Source: Deltaproteobacteria bacterium
GTDB taxonomy: Bacteria; Desulfobacterota; Desulfarculia; Adiutricales; Adiutricaceae
DNA length: 14,251 bases
Direction of reading: 5' to 3'
Assembly (NCBI GenBank): GCA_031277995.1
Contig: JAITLH010000001.1
Coordinates: 1-14,251, forward strand
Shown: positions 6,637-14,120 of the stretch, in pieces
Layout: the number at the start of each line of letters is the position of its first letter
Numbering within the stretch: the stretch's first letter is position 1
The notes under the pieces: generated by a model
Seen by the model: the letters and a program-made list of their open reading frames with translations, nothing else
The model's database searches: none
What the model was told of the DNA's origin: nothing
Translations under genes and position numbers: made by a program

Positions 6637-8025
6637 CTAAACGACCGGTTTGGTGACCACCCCGGGGTCAACGGACATTTTGCCAAGGAGAGTGGGTTCA
6701 AACATCTTGGTTTTCAAGACAAAGGCGACCCAAAGACAAGCGTACAAGGATACCGAGATGAACAGAATGCCAAATACCCTGTAAATCATCAATCGGCTAG
6801 CCATGTCTCCGGAGATATTCCATATCATGAAGACGCAGCCTATTATGCCTATTATTTGGGGAATTCCCCAAAACATCAATTTTTTATTCCGAGAGGCGTT
6901 AGGATAACGCTTCCTTAAGACCAAAACGTTAAGGTGGGTTAGGATATAGGAAGCCAGCCAAAAGCAAGCTCCGGCCAGAATCATGTTGATTATGCCATTC
7001 GTGGCCACGTATCCCGACAAAATGAAGATCGAAATGCAAATGATCAAAAGGGTCATGCCTATCCAGGGAGAGTCGTAGGCATTTGTTCTCATAAAAACCC
7101 TGGGCATCATGCCTTCCTCGGCCATGCCCTGCAAAATCCTACCCACTGTCGGAAGGACGGTATTTAGGGTGCTCACCGCGGCCAACAGAGTCACGATACT
7201 CATCCAAACCCGGCCGGTCTCACCCAAAAGGCGTTCCGCGTAAAGTATGTGAGGCATTTGGACGGTGAGCATTTCGGACGTCCCAATATACATAGTCATT
7301 CCGCTACCCATGATCGATTGAATCACGAGCAAAACCACGAGAGCTATAATCATGGAAAGAAGAACGTCCCGCCTGGGGTTTTTTAGTTCCTTCGCGACCG
7401 GGATAATGAATTCCACGCCAATAAATAGCCAGAAAGCTATGGAGGTCAAAGTGACCACGCCTCTGAAAGTCGTGATTTCCGGGACCATTTGGGCGGCCGG
7501 CACTATGGCCTCGGATCCTAGTCCCAAAACGCCGATGAGACCAAACATAGCCATCGAGCCAACCAGCAAAGCCACGGTAAAATTCTGAACCTTGGAGAAA
7601 ATATCAATGCCCAAAAGGTTCAACCCAAACAAAATCATGACCGCGATCAAGGAAAAGACCGTGGCCGATATGCCCGGAAACAAACCGTGCAAAACGATGC
7701 CCGTCATGGCCACCTCAGCCGAAACGGAGAAAATGGACGTGAGGACGTAGGCCGATAGGTTGGAAACTATCGAGGCCCAAGGCCCAAGGCCCACCAGCAT
7801 ATACTGACCCAATCCGCCGGTGACGTTTGGCATCATTCGGTTTAATTCGGCAAACGACAAGGCCACGAAAGCGTTCAAAATCGCCGCTATAACCAGGGCG
7901 ATAATAAAGGCTTTGCCGGCCAATCCAAATCCTTGTCCAATCGCGACTAGGCAGCTCGTGGCTACGATAAGCCCCATACAAACGGCCGCGCCGCTGTAAA
8001 GACCTAATTTATTTCCCGAGTTCAT
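6637..8025 (-). CDS. APC-superfamily amino acid/amine permease
   Basis: 462 residues from the chosen start, with about 12 hydrophobic segments spread over the whole length. The N-terminal region has the APC signature: a glycine-rich first segment, then FAELNRMMPNVTGG before the third segment, and later FIGVEFIIPVAKELKNPRRD, a conserved APC cytoplasmic loop. The chosen ATG (8025) has GGAGG 8 bases upstream. An in-frame ATG at 8079 would add 18 polar residues without a good ribosome site. The protein should be an inner-membrane importer or exchanger for an amino acid or amine. It lies 243 bp upstream of the cyclodeaminase-like gene on the same strand, so it probably brings in the dehydrogenase's substrate. 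The family does not reveal the substrate. Confidence 0.92.
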   Translation of the reverse strand: MNSGNKLGLYSGAAVCMGLIVATSCLVAIGQGFGLAGKAFIIALVIAAILNAFVALSFAELNRMMPNVTGGLGQYMLVGLGPWASIVSNLSAYVLTSIFSVSAEVAMTGIVLHGLFPGISATVFSLIAVMILFGLNLLGIDIFSKVQNFTVALLVGSMAMFGLIGVLGLGSEAIVPAAQMVPEITTFRGVVTLTSIAFWLFIGVEFIIPVAKELKNPRRDVLLSMIIALVVLLVIQSIMGSGMTMYIGTSEMLTVQMPHILYAERLLGETGRVWMSIVTLLAAVSTLNTVLPTVGRILQGMAEEGMMPRVFMRTNAYDSPWIGMTLLIICISIFILSGYVATNGIINMILAGACFWLASYILTHLNVLVLRKRYPNASRNKKLMFWGIPQIIGIIGCVFMIWNISGDMASRLMIYRVFGILFISVSLYACLWVAFVLKTKMFEPTLLGKMSVDPGVVTKPVV

Positions 8026-8124
8026 TTGTGAATCCTCCACATGAAACTGAGATTGCCAACGCCTACCTTTCGCTGACATATCCTAATTGATGTATTTAGA
8101 ATATTTGACTTGGCGACCGGGTTA

Positions 8125-8320
8125 TTGTAAAAAACGGAACCGTCAAAAAATTTTTACGCCTTCATCCGTAACCCCTTCTTACGGCCTAAGGCGCGAAAAA
8201 TAACCAAGCGCCAATAATATGCCAGTCTGAAACCAACCAACCGGAAATTGTCCGGGTTTTTTCACTGTCATTAATTAAATTTTAGCCATTGCCCAAACCC
8301 AGTCTTGTAAAAATCGGAAC
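8125..8320. repeat. Pair of 16-bp direct repeats upstream of the permease
   Basis: On the minus strand GTTCCGTTTTTTACAA (8140-8125) and GTTCCGATTTTTACAA (8320-8305) differ at one base and lie 180 bp apart, about 100 and 280 bp upstream of the permease start. The GTTCCGTTTT core recurs at 6564-6555, between the permease and the cyclodeaminase-like gene. The first copy is also embedded in the palindrome ACGG-AA-CCGT. These are candidate binding sites for the AraC-type regulator, which in this family usually binds asymmetric direct repeats (family knowledge). The assignment is inference. Confidence 0.45.
8241..8262 (+). terminator. Intrinsic terminator-like hairpin, plus strand
   Basis: CCGGA (8241-8245), loop AATTG, TCCGG (8251-8255), then one G and six T. 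On the plus strand this is a compact GC stem followed by a uridine tract. No plus-strand gene ends here, so it may be left from a lost gene or may block antisense transcription arising in the permease region. Confidence 0.5.
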
Positions 8321-8591
8321 TATATTTCCCCTTCCGATAAACCCAAAACCTTGACACTGGTTTTGAAATCACTTTTTCCGCGATAAATTGACAATAAAAT
8401 ACTATAACCCACCAAAGCTAATAACACCCTTTTTTAACAATTATATAACAATAAACTAACTATAATTTACCCAAAGAATAAATAAAGCTTAAAAAAATAA
8501 CAGTAAGATCATCAAAAAAATTTAAAACCATACCCTTAAAATTGTTTCCAAGAAAAAAATTTTTTCTGGCCCCTACCGTATTGCGGATTGA

Positions 8592-8687
8592 TTGGCCAAG
8601 TGGCCAAAAACGCCAAGCAGGGAGCTATTCTTAAACGACGGCCTGTCTTGGTTTCGGCCCTAAGGCCTTAAAACGAGACCAATCGTC
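8592..8687. other. Cluster of inverted repeats, possible structured leader
   Basis: TTGGCCA (8592-8598) and TGGCCAA (8601-8607) form a 16-bp near-perfect palindrome. Further on, TTGGTTTCG (8648-8656) can pair with CGAGACCAA (8674-8682) with one wobble, enclosing an inner GGCC/GGCC hairpin (8656-8667). It is flanked by GACG (8637-8640) and CGTC (8684-8687). The cluster ends about 70 bases before a ribosome site and mini-ORF at 8760. It fits no riboswitch class that I recognise. Confidence 0.3.
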
Positions 8688-8759
8688 TGAAGGGCTTACT
8701 TAATATGCTTAAAATTGAACGGGAGAAATTTTTGACGATAATTTTGGGAGGATAGCGTT

Positions 8760-8819
8760 ATGATTGTCAAAGACTTATTTGAGTTAATAAATAGAGCTTC
8801 CGGCAAATGGGCAGGATGA
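8760..8819 (+). CDS. Possible 19-residue ORF with strong ribosome site (leader peptide or remnant)
   Basis: ATG at 8760 follows GGGAGG with 8 bases of spacing and encodes MIVKDLFELINRASGKWAG before TGA. Its stop overlaps an ATG (8816) of a second short frame in ATGA fashion. The good ribosome site is the main support. The peptide may be the broken N-terminus of a lost gene or a leader peptide. I recognise no family. Confidence 0.3.
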   Translation: MIVKDLFELINRASGKWAG

Positions 8820-8953
8820 CCTTAGGGAGAATTTTTGATTTGCGCTTAGGCCAGGCTTACACCACTCACGGTAGGTTTAAGGAGAGACAAGACTTAAACT
8901 CCCCATCGGGGACACTTTCGACTTGCCATAAATGGCCGCCAATGAATCTATAA
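8816..8953 (+). CDS. Possible 45-residue ORF overlapping the 19-residue ORF
   Basis: The frame starts at the ATG of the ATGA overlap (8816; an in-frame ATG also occurs at 8807) and reads MTLGRIFDLRLGQAYTTHGR and onward to TAA at 8951-8953. It has no homology that I recognise and no ribosome site of its own. It could be the frameshifted continuation of the preceding mini-ORF, i.e. a decayed gene start. Treat as doubtful. Confidence 0.18.
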   Translation: MTLGRIFDLRLGQAYTTHGRFKERQDLNSPSGTLSTCHKWPPMNL

Positions 8954-9018
8954 GTCCTCAGACCCCTTTAGCAAATGGAACCCGCTATCAAGGCAGTCAA
9001 ATACAAATCAATCACAAG

Positions 9019-9047
9019 ACTTGTCCCTGCTCACAGGTAGTTTTTTT
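9019..9047 (+). terminator. Weak intrinsic terminator-like hairpin, plus strand
   Basis: ACTTGT (9019-9024) can pair with ACAGGT (9033-9038), including one G-U pair, followed by AG and seven T (9041-9047). It is a weak stem, but the T-run and its location after the mini-ORFs fit termination ahead of the AT-rich acyltransferase gene. Confidence 0.35.
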
Positions 9048-9249
9048 GCTCGCAAACTAGCAATATTCTTGCTTTTAGTGTTTAAATTTAGTATAGTTCT
9101 CAAAATAAAATCGATAGAATATTAATAGTAATAAAATAGTTAAATATAATTATTTTATCTATTATATAGACTAACAAGTTATCCATATATTAAATAATAG
9201 TTTTTAATAACTAACAACTATTAATAAGGTAAATCAATATTTTTTAAAA

Positions 9250-11250
9250 ATGAAAGACAACTTAAATTCAAACATACGAGCTAATAATAAATATAGACCA
9301 GAAATTGATGGACTAAGAGCTATTTCTATCATATTTGTAATGCTATATCATGCAGATTTTCATATCTTTACTGGTGGTTATATTGGTGTAGATATCTTTT
9401 TTGTTATTTCTGGATATCTTATAACAGGAATAATTTTAGATGACTTACAGTTAAATAAGTTTTCATTTCTAAATTTTTACGAAAGACGGGTTAGAAGAAT
9501 ATTACCACCTCTATATTTTATGCTAATAATTACTACGATTATATCTTTTTATCTTTTACTTCCTAACGAATTAATATTTTACAGTAAATCAATTTTTTAT
9601 ACAATACTGTTTATTTCAAATATATTATTTTATAATTTTTCTGGATATTTTAATGATATAGCTAGAGAGAATGTACTTCTTCATACCTGGTCACTTTCTG
9701 TTGAAGAACAATTTTATATCTTTTTACCTCTAATTATTTTTATCGTATTAAAAAAATTCAATAAATACTTGATACTAATTATTGGAACTTTCGCTTCAAT
9801 TTCTTTTCTCGCTAGCGAAACGGTTTTGTTTTTTAATACCAGGCTTGTATTTTACTTAATTCCATTCAGGGCTTGGGAACTCCTTGCGGGTTCATGGCTA
9901 GCCGCTTGGCCTAAAACGCGAGACCAGCAGTGGGGAACCAGCGCGCCAAATTGTTTTTCCGCCGTGGGGTTAATCTTAATCCTCGCTCCGGCTTTGTTGT
10001 ATAACGATCAAAGTATGTTTCCAGCCTTAGCGGCCGTTCCAGTGATATTAGGATCCGTACTTTTAATTAAACTCGGCTTAAACGGTTTTATGGGAAAAAT
10101 CCTCTCTACGCGGATTTTTGTAATCATAGGTAAGCTATCTTATCCTCTTTATCTATGGCATTGGCCTATATTTGTTCTTTTTAAACAATATAAAATGAGC
10201 ATTTTAACAACTAATGAAAAAATTATTTGCTTATTACTTGCATTTCTAATGTCTTCTATTTCTTTCTATTTAATAGAAAAACCTATCAGATTTAAACTAA
10301 TTTTTAAATCAACAAAATCTGTTTTCTTTTTGATGGGTATTTTTATGGTTATTTTTTTAACAGTTACCCTAATTATATTTATTGAAAAAGGGTTTATCTT
10401 TCGATTAACAGATCAAGCATTATCATATTATATTGAAACTGAAAGTGAAACACCTAGTTATCAAATAAATTGTCCTACTAAATATCAATTCGGTAGTGAA
10501 AATCTTTGTGTATTGGGGTCTGAATTAAATGAGAACCCATCTTTTGTTTTATGGGGTGATAGTCACGCGGCCGCATGGGCGCATGGTCTTGACGAGATTG
10601 CAAAAAAATATAAAATTTCTGGACTCCAATACCAGAAAGATGGATGCCTTCCTCTATTTGGTTATGACAATACCTATTTAAATGAACCAGACAAGAGTGT
10701 ATGTAAAGATTTTAACAATAATATTATTGAATTACTAAAAGTTAATAATATTAAACATGTAATTATAGCCGCTAGATTTGCATCTTATACAGGATACAAA
10801 TCGCTTAATCCAACTAATTCTAACTACATAGATAATGAAATCAAGAAAATCTCTCATGATTTAACATATACAATAAATATATTAAATAAATTAGATATTT
10901 CCGTTTGGATTGTTGAGGGTGTTCCAGAACAATTCGTGTCTGGATTCAATATATGGGCCAGATCAATAATTACCAACAAAGATATCAAAAATATAGGTAT
11001 TAATTCAAGCATTATTAAAAATTATAATAAACCTATGGAAGATATTATTAATAATATAATCAATAAAAATGAAAACGTATTTTTATTAAATATTTACCCT
11101 TCTATCTGTAATGAAACAATTTGTATTACAGGCGATAATTTTAGTTCCTATTATATAGATGATGATCATTTATCTATCTATGGTTCAAAAAAATTTCAAG
11201 ATACTTTTCAGCCTCTCATGGAAACGATAATACAAACTGAAAACAATTAA
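9250..11250 (+). CDS. Acyltransferase-3 / SGNH O-acetyltransferase (OafA/OatA type), mosaic composition
   Basis: 666 residues. An N-terminal acyltransferase-3 membrane domain spans about residues 15-370. It has YRPEIDGLRAI, the conserved H34 in MLYHAD, GGYIGVDIFFVISGYLIT, FYERRVRRILPPL, HTWSLSVEEQFY and LSYPLYLWHWP. A C-terminal SGNH domain has the nucleophile block G436-D-S438-H and the D637-x-x-H640 pair in DDDHLSIYGS. Such proteins move acetyl groups across the inner membrane and onto O-antigen, exopolysaccharide or peptidoglycan. Length and motifs look complete. The AAGG upstream is about 20 bases from the ATG, so translation may be inefficient; the start is nonetheless supported by the motif at residue 15. 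Most of the gene is 15-20% G+C, but residues 198-277 and the catalytic block at 438-451 have host-like composition, suggesting transfer followed by recombination. Confidence 0.93.
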   Translation: MKDNLNSNIRANNKYRPEIDGLRAISIIFVMLYHADFHIFTGGYIGVDIFFVISGYLITGIILDDLQLNKFSFLNFYERRVRRILPPLYFMLIITTIISFYLLLPNELIFYSKSIFYTILFISNILFYNFSGYFNDIARENVLLHTWSLSVEEQFYIFLPLIIFIVLKKFNKYLILIIGTFASISFLASETVLFFNTRLVFYLIPFRAWELLAGSWLAAWPKTRDQQWGTSAPNCFSAVGLILILAPALLYNDQSMFPALAAVPVILGSVLLIKLGLNGFMGKILSTRIFVIIGKLSYPLYLWHWPIFVLFKQYKMSILTTNEKIICLLLAFLMSSISFYLIEKPIRFKLIFKSTKSVFFLMGIFMVIFLTVTLIIFIEKGFIFRLTDQALSYYIETESETPSYQINCPTKYQFGSENLCVLGSELNENPSFVLWGDSHAAAWAHGLDEIAKKYKISGLQYQKDGCLPLFGYDNTYLNEPDKSVCKDFNNNIIELLKVNNIKHVIIAARFASYTGYKSLNPTNSNYIDNEIKKISHDLTYTINILNKLDISVWIVEGVPEQFVSGFNIWARSIITNKDIKNIGINSSIIKNYNKPMEDIINNIINKNENVFLLNIYPSICNETICITGDNFSSYYIDDDHLSIYGSKKFQDTFQPLMETIIQTENN

Positions 11251-11924
11251 CATTAAAATTATGTAATTTATCATATTAACTATAATATTTTATAATATAG
11301 CTATCTATAACGATATTTTTTTATTTTACTGTTATTCATTATAATTTAACAACAATTTATTGGAAAATTAGTATACTAATATACTAACTTATAATATCAA
11401 TATTACATACCTGGTTAAAATAAATATAGTCTACCCTATCGCTAATTTCAACGTTTTGCGTAAAAAAAGTTGGAGAAAGCTAATAAAAACTATTTTGCCA
11501 CTGATATCCAGCGGACAATTAGTCTTTATGAAAGCTATTGAACAAAATCCGTAAGGCTGATATATTGAACGGTAATTTATTATTAGTTTTTTCTTGCGGC
11601 TCCCTTCGGGGCTAAAAATGGCTTTGGAAAATTTACCCGGTCAAGCGATCCCAACCGACGAGAAATCTCAAGGTTCTCTCCCCCCGAAATTGGGCCCGTA
11701 ATCGGTCAAAAAGGGGGCTCTGAGGCGTTTGGCTGGCAAAAAGGCACTTCTCCCCCCTGGGGTAAGAAATCTCAAACGCTCTGAGGGCCCAAATCGGGCC
11801 TTTAATCGCGAGACTGACGTTTATTTTGAGTTTTTAAATTTTTGAGTTTGATAAACTTACTTTATCCATTGACTTAGTAGTTTCAAACTTTTACTGGGAA
11901 ACTGACGTTTAGCGAGATAACGGT
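11251..11924. other. Intergenic spacer between acyltransferase and the 731-residue protein gene
   Basis: The first 330 bases are AT-rich with no gene. From about 11590 to 11810 the DNA is GC-rich, with degenerate direct repeats and small hairpins, including GGCCC-AAATC-GGGCC (11786-11800). ACTGACGTTTA occurs at 11813-11823 and again at 11901-11911, just before the next gene. A possible promoter is TTGAGT (11826-11831), 18 bp, GATAAA (11850-11855), but the match is poor. A 27-codon frame from 11618 has no ribosome site and is not called. Confidence 0.6.
11661..11809. repeat. Degenerate direct repeat with 104-bp offset
   Basis: AGAAATCTCAA (11661-11671) recurs at 11765-11775, and GGGCC with TAATCG shortly after (11692-11704) recurs at 11796-11808 at the same 104-bp offset. 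The parts between have diverged strongly. A 7-bp inverted pair, GCGTTTG (11725-11731) with CAAACGC (11773-11779), lies within it. Confidence 0.45.
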
Positions 11925-14120
11925 ATGTTCCTTGTCTTTAAAATAATAAAAACGATTTTTAGCCGACGAGTGATCTTCGTCCTGATTATATTGGCGCTCA
12001 TTGGTTGGCTACTAAAGGGTTATAACCTTAGCGGCGAATTCGTGGGAAAGAGTTTAAACAAAAATTCAGATTACGTACAAGAAACGCTTGATAAGTTGGC
12101 CAAAACCAATCCCGAGGCCGCCATGTCCCTGGCCAAGTTTTTGGAAGGCAAGAACGCCAACGCCGTCGCGGCCGCGCTTAAGATTGAAGAACAACGTTCC
12201 GGCCCCTCGTCCATAAGGGAGCTGGCCACCCGAAGCCTTAACAATCCCGATTCCCCCCTGCCCTGGTATGATCTCGCCAGCATAGCCATTAACTCCGAAC
12301 TCATAATCGGTCCGGAAGAAATGAAGGCCTTTTTGTCCGCCCACTCCATGTCATACGGCCTTGTCCTTGACTCGGGAGACCAAACGATATCCGATTGGTA
12401 TGACAAGAAACTTAGCCAGGCCTCAGAAGGCGACAAAGACAAATGGTTTATCATTAAAAACGATCCCGTGGCTTTGTTGGTTTGGTCGGTTTTGGATGAT
12501 TCCCAAGGGGATCTATGGGATTATTACGCCACGGAAGCCGACTGGCTCTCGGAAGCGCTCCTATTTTTCTCCCCAAACGATAGTTTAGATGAGTCAAATA
12601 GTAAAACTTCAATTGAACAATCACTTAGCTGGATACCCGAAGCCCTCGAAGGCTTAAAAAAATACCATCCATTGGGACAAAATATTTACCTAGAAACCGT
12701 TGAGCTAAGCGACAAAGCCCCGGACGATGAACTTGAGGACGTTTTCGCCGAGGCCAGTCTGCTTTTAACCGGACTGATAAAGTACGGAGACATAGTCGTC
12801 AAGGCAACGGCCAATAATAGTGGCCTTAGCGCGACCGACACCTTGGAACTTATTCTTTTAAATCCAGAGATTTTTGAACCGCCCGAAGACGAAAGCTTAA
12901 TTGACGATTGGGCCATAAATCACGCCGCTTATCTAATAAACCTGCAAAAATCTCGGCCCACCGTCTGGGCCGCCGCCCACATGAGGCCCCAAGTTCTTTG
13001 GCTTGACAAGATCGCCCCCCACGTATCGGAATCCTTAATCATTAACCATGGGGCTGATGACATCCAGATTTTTCTCTTTGATATTTTTGACGAAGACCAA
13101 GACGCGCAAAAAGCGGCCGAAACCATTGACAGGTTTGGGGACCTGGCCATTTATGTCTTTAATTCATATCAGACCAATCCGGATCTGGCCTTGTCCCTAC
13201 GGCAACTTGGCCCCAGAATCGTTCCTTTTTTGTTGGCCCATGGCCCTGAGGGTTTTGAACTATTGACCAGCGAAAAGGGCAAACAATGGCTAGACAAGTA
13301 TTTTGACGAACATGGTAACCAAAGGAGCCCGGAATGGATAGCCGCCGTCCCTCTCATAGGCGGTCCGGCCGTGGTTTTTAAAAATTGGGCCAACGGCTAT
13401 CCGAACACTTGGGGAGAATTGGGCTGGGCGGCCCTGGACATCGTTGACGGCGCTTTACTAATCGCCAGTTTAGGCTCGTCCGCTCCCGTGTCGGCGGCCA
13501 AACAAACCGGAAAATCGGGACTTAAGGTGACCGCGAGACAGATCGCCAAAAGGGGCGTTCAGACAACCCTCTCCACCGCGGGCACCCAGGGCAGGCGGAT
13601 AGCCGCGAGCGATTTTACCAGGGCCGTTACCCAGTATGGCACCAGAAGGGCCGGCGGCTTTAGAGGGATCCTTTTTAGGACCCTGGCCCGGGCAAAATAC
13701 CTAACCGTAACCGCAACTTCCGTGATCTGGCGGGTCACCGCGACCGCGGTAAAAATACCAGCCCAAGTCGCCTGGAAAACGATGGCGATGGTCAAAAGAG
13801 CTTGGACGAGCGTTCCCCCTCAGTTTAGGAAAAATATTCTAAAAGTCATCGTTGCCGTTTCCCAGCTCTATAAGTCTACGACTCTTTCCCAACCCGCGAT
13901 TGATAAAGTTTCCGAGTTTTTAGACTCGCTACCCGATAAGGTCAATACTTTTTTTAAAGAATTCGTGGACTCGTTATATCAAATCATCGCCGGGATCATC
14001 AGCGCCACCATTCCGTCCTCCGCCCAATCGCCGATTCTTATCTTCGTTATGGGCGTTCTCATTTTACTGTTTTTGCTTTACCTCTCTCGACCCAAACCGG
14101 TTGGCCTTAAACGCGGCTAA
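11925..14120 (+). CDS. Membrane-anchored, cysteine-free protein of unknown function
   Basis: 731 residues; I do not recognise the family. One hydrophobic segment at residues 16-30 follows K6, K9, R14 and R15. Another at 703-721 is followed by a basic tail. By the positive-inside rule both ends are cytoplasmic and the body is outside the inner membrane; the complete absence of cysteine fits that. Residues about 47-458 are acidic and probably all helical. Around 395-445 there are short units of the form FGDLAIYVF, LGPRIVPFL and HGPEGFELL that look like helical repeats. A hydrophobic stretch (WIAAVPLIGGPAVVF and ALDIVDGALLIASLG, about 473-516) leads into a strongly basic region (about 525-640) rich in K, R and T. 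The start ATG has only a weak upstream GAGA. The 3' end is duplicated downstream, and the next gene starts 85 bp later in the same direction, so the two probably act together. Confidence 0.85.
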   Translation: MFLVFKIIKTIFSRRVIFVLIILALIGWLLKGYNLSGEFVGKSLNKNSDYVQETLDKLAKTNPEAAMSLAKFLEGKNANAVAAALKIEEQRSGPSSIRELATRSLNNPDSPLPWYDLASIAINSELIIGPEEMKAFLSAHSMSYGLVLDSGDQTISDWYDKKLSQASEGDKDKWFIIKNDPVALLVWSVLDDSQGDLWDYYATEADWLSEALLFFSPNDSLDESNSKTSIEQSLSWIPEALEGLKKYHPLGQNIYLETVELSDKAPDDELEDVFAEASLLLTGLIKYGDIVVKATANNSGLSATDTLELILLNPEIFEPPEDESLIDDWAINHAAYLINLQKSRPTVWAAAHMRPQVLWLDKIAPHVSESLIINHGADDIQIFLFDIFDEDQDAQKAAETIDRFGDLAIYVFNSYQTNPDLALSLRQLGPRIVPFLLAHGPEGFELLTSEKGKQWLDKYFDEHGNQRSPEWIAAVPLIGGPAVVFKNWANGYPNTWGELGWAALDIVDGALLIASLGSSAPVSAAKQTGKSGLKVTARQIAKRGVQTTLSTAGTQGRRIAASDFTRAVTQYGTRRAGGFRGILFRTLARAKYLTVTATSVIWRVTATAVKIPAQVAWKTMAMVKRAWTSVPPQFRKNILKVIVAVSQLYKSTTLSQPAIDKVSEFLDSLPDKVNTFFKEFVDSLYQIIAGIISATIPSSAQSPILIFVMGVLILLFLLYLSRPKPVGLKRG

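Larger units (their letters stand above)
8026..9249. other. Gene-poor spacer between divergent permease and acyltransferase genes
   Basis: About 1.2 kb without a convincing gene. From 8026 to 8330 are the permease's upstream region, a repeated 16-mer, hairpins (CCGTAA 8166-8171 with TTACGG 8179-8184; GGCGC 8190-8194 with GCGCC 8208-8212) and a plus-strand terminator. From 8330 to 8570 it is very A-rich with no feature. From 8580 to 8960 it has host-like composition with palindromes and two overlapping mini-ORFs. From 9050 on it is extremely AT-rich and runs into the acyltransferase gene. TAATAGTT (9195-9202) mirrors AACTATTA (9216-9223) shortly before that gene. I could not place a promoter with confidence. 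Confidence 0.7.

Noticed and set aside
6507..6701. 64-codon minus-strand frame after the permease
   Set aside because: It overlaps the permease end in another frame and runs through the GGCGCGCC hairpin; translation looks random.
8353..8393. TTGACA boxes on the plus strand as a promoter
   Set aside because: Neither box has an acceptable -10 element at 16-18 bp, and the region is so A-rich that such hexamers are expected.
8580..8760. tRNA or known riboswitch
   Set aside because: No cloverleaf, anticodon arm or conserved riboswitch core could be traced; only simple inverted repeats are present.
11590..11612. Terminator at the GC hairpin near 11597-11612
   Set aside because: The T-run lies on the wrong side of the stem for plus-strand termination, and on the minus strand the stem is followed by A-rich sequence.
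11618..11701. 27-codon ORF before the unknown gene
   Set aside because: No ribosome site, runs through the degenerate repeat region, and the peptide resembles nothing recognisable.
12071..12454. 127-codon minus-strand frame
   Set aside because: Antisense to the 731-residue gene and without motifs; the plus frame is open over the full 2.2 kb.
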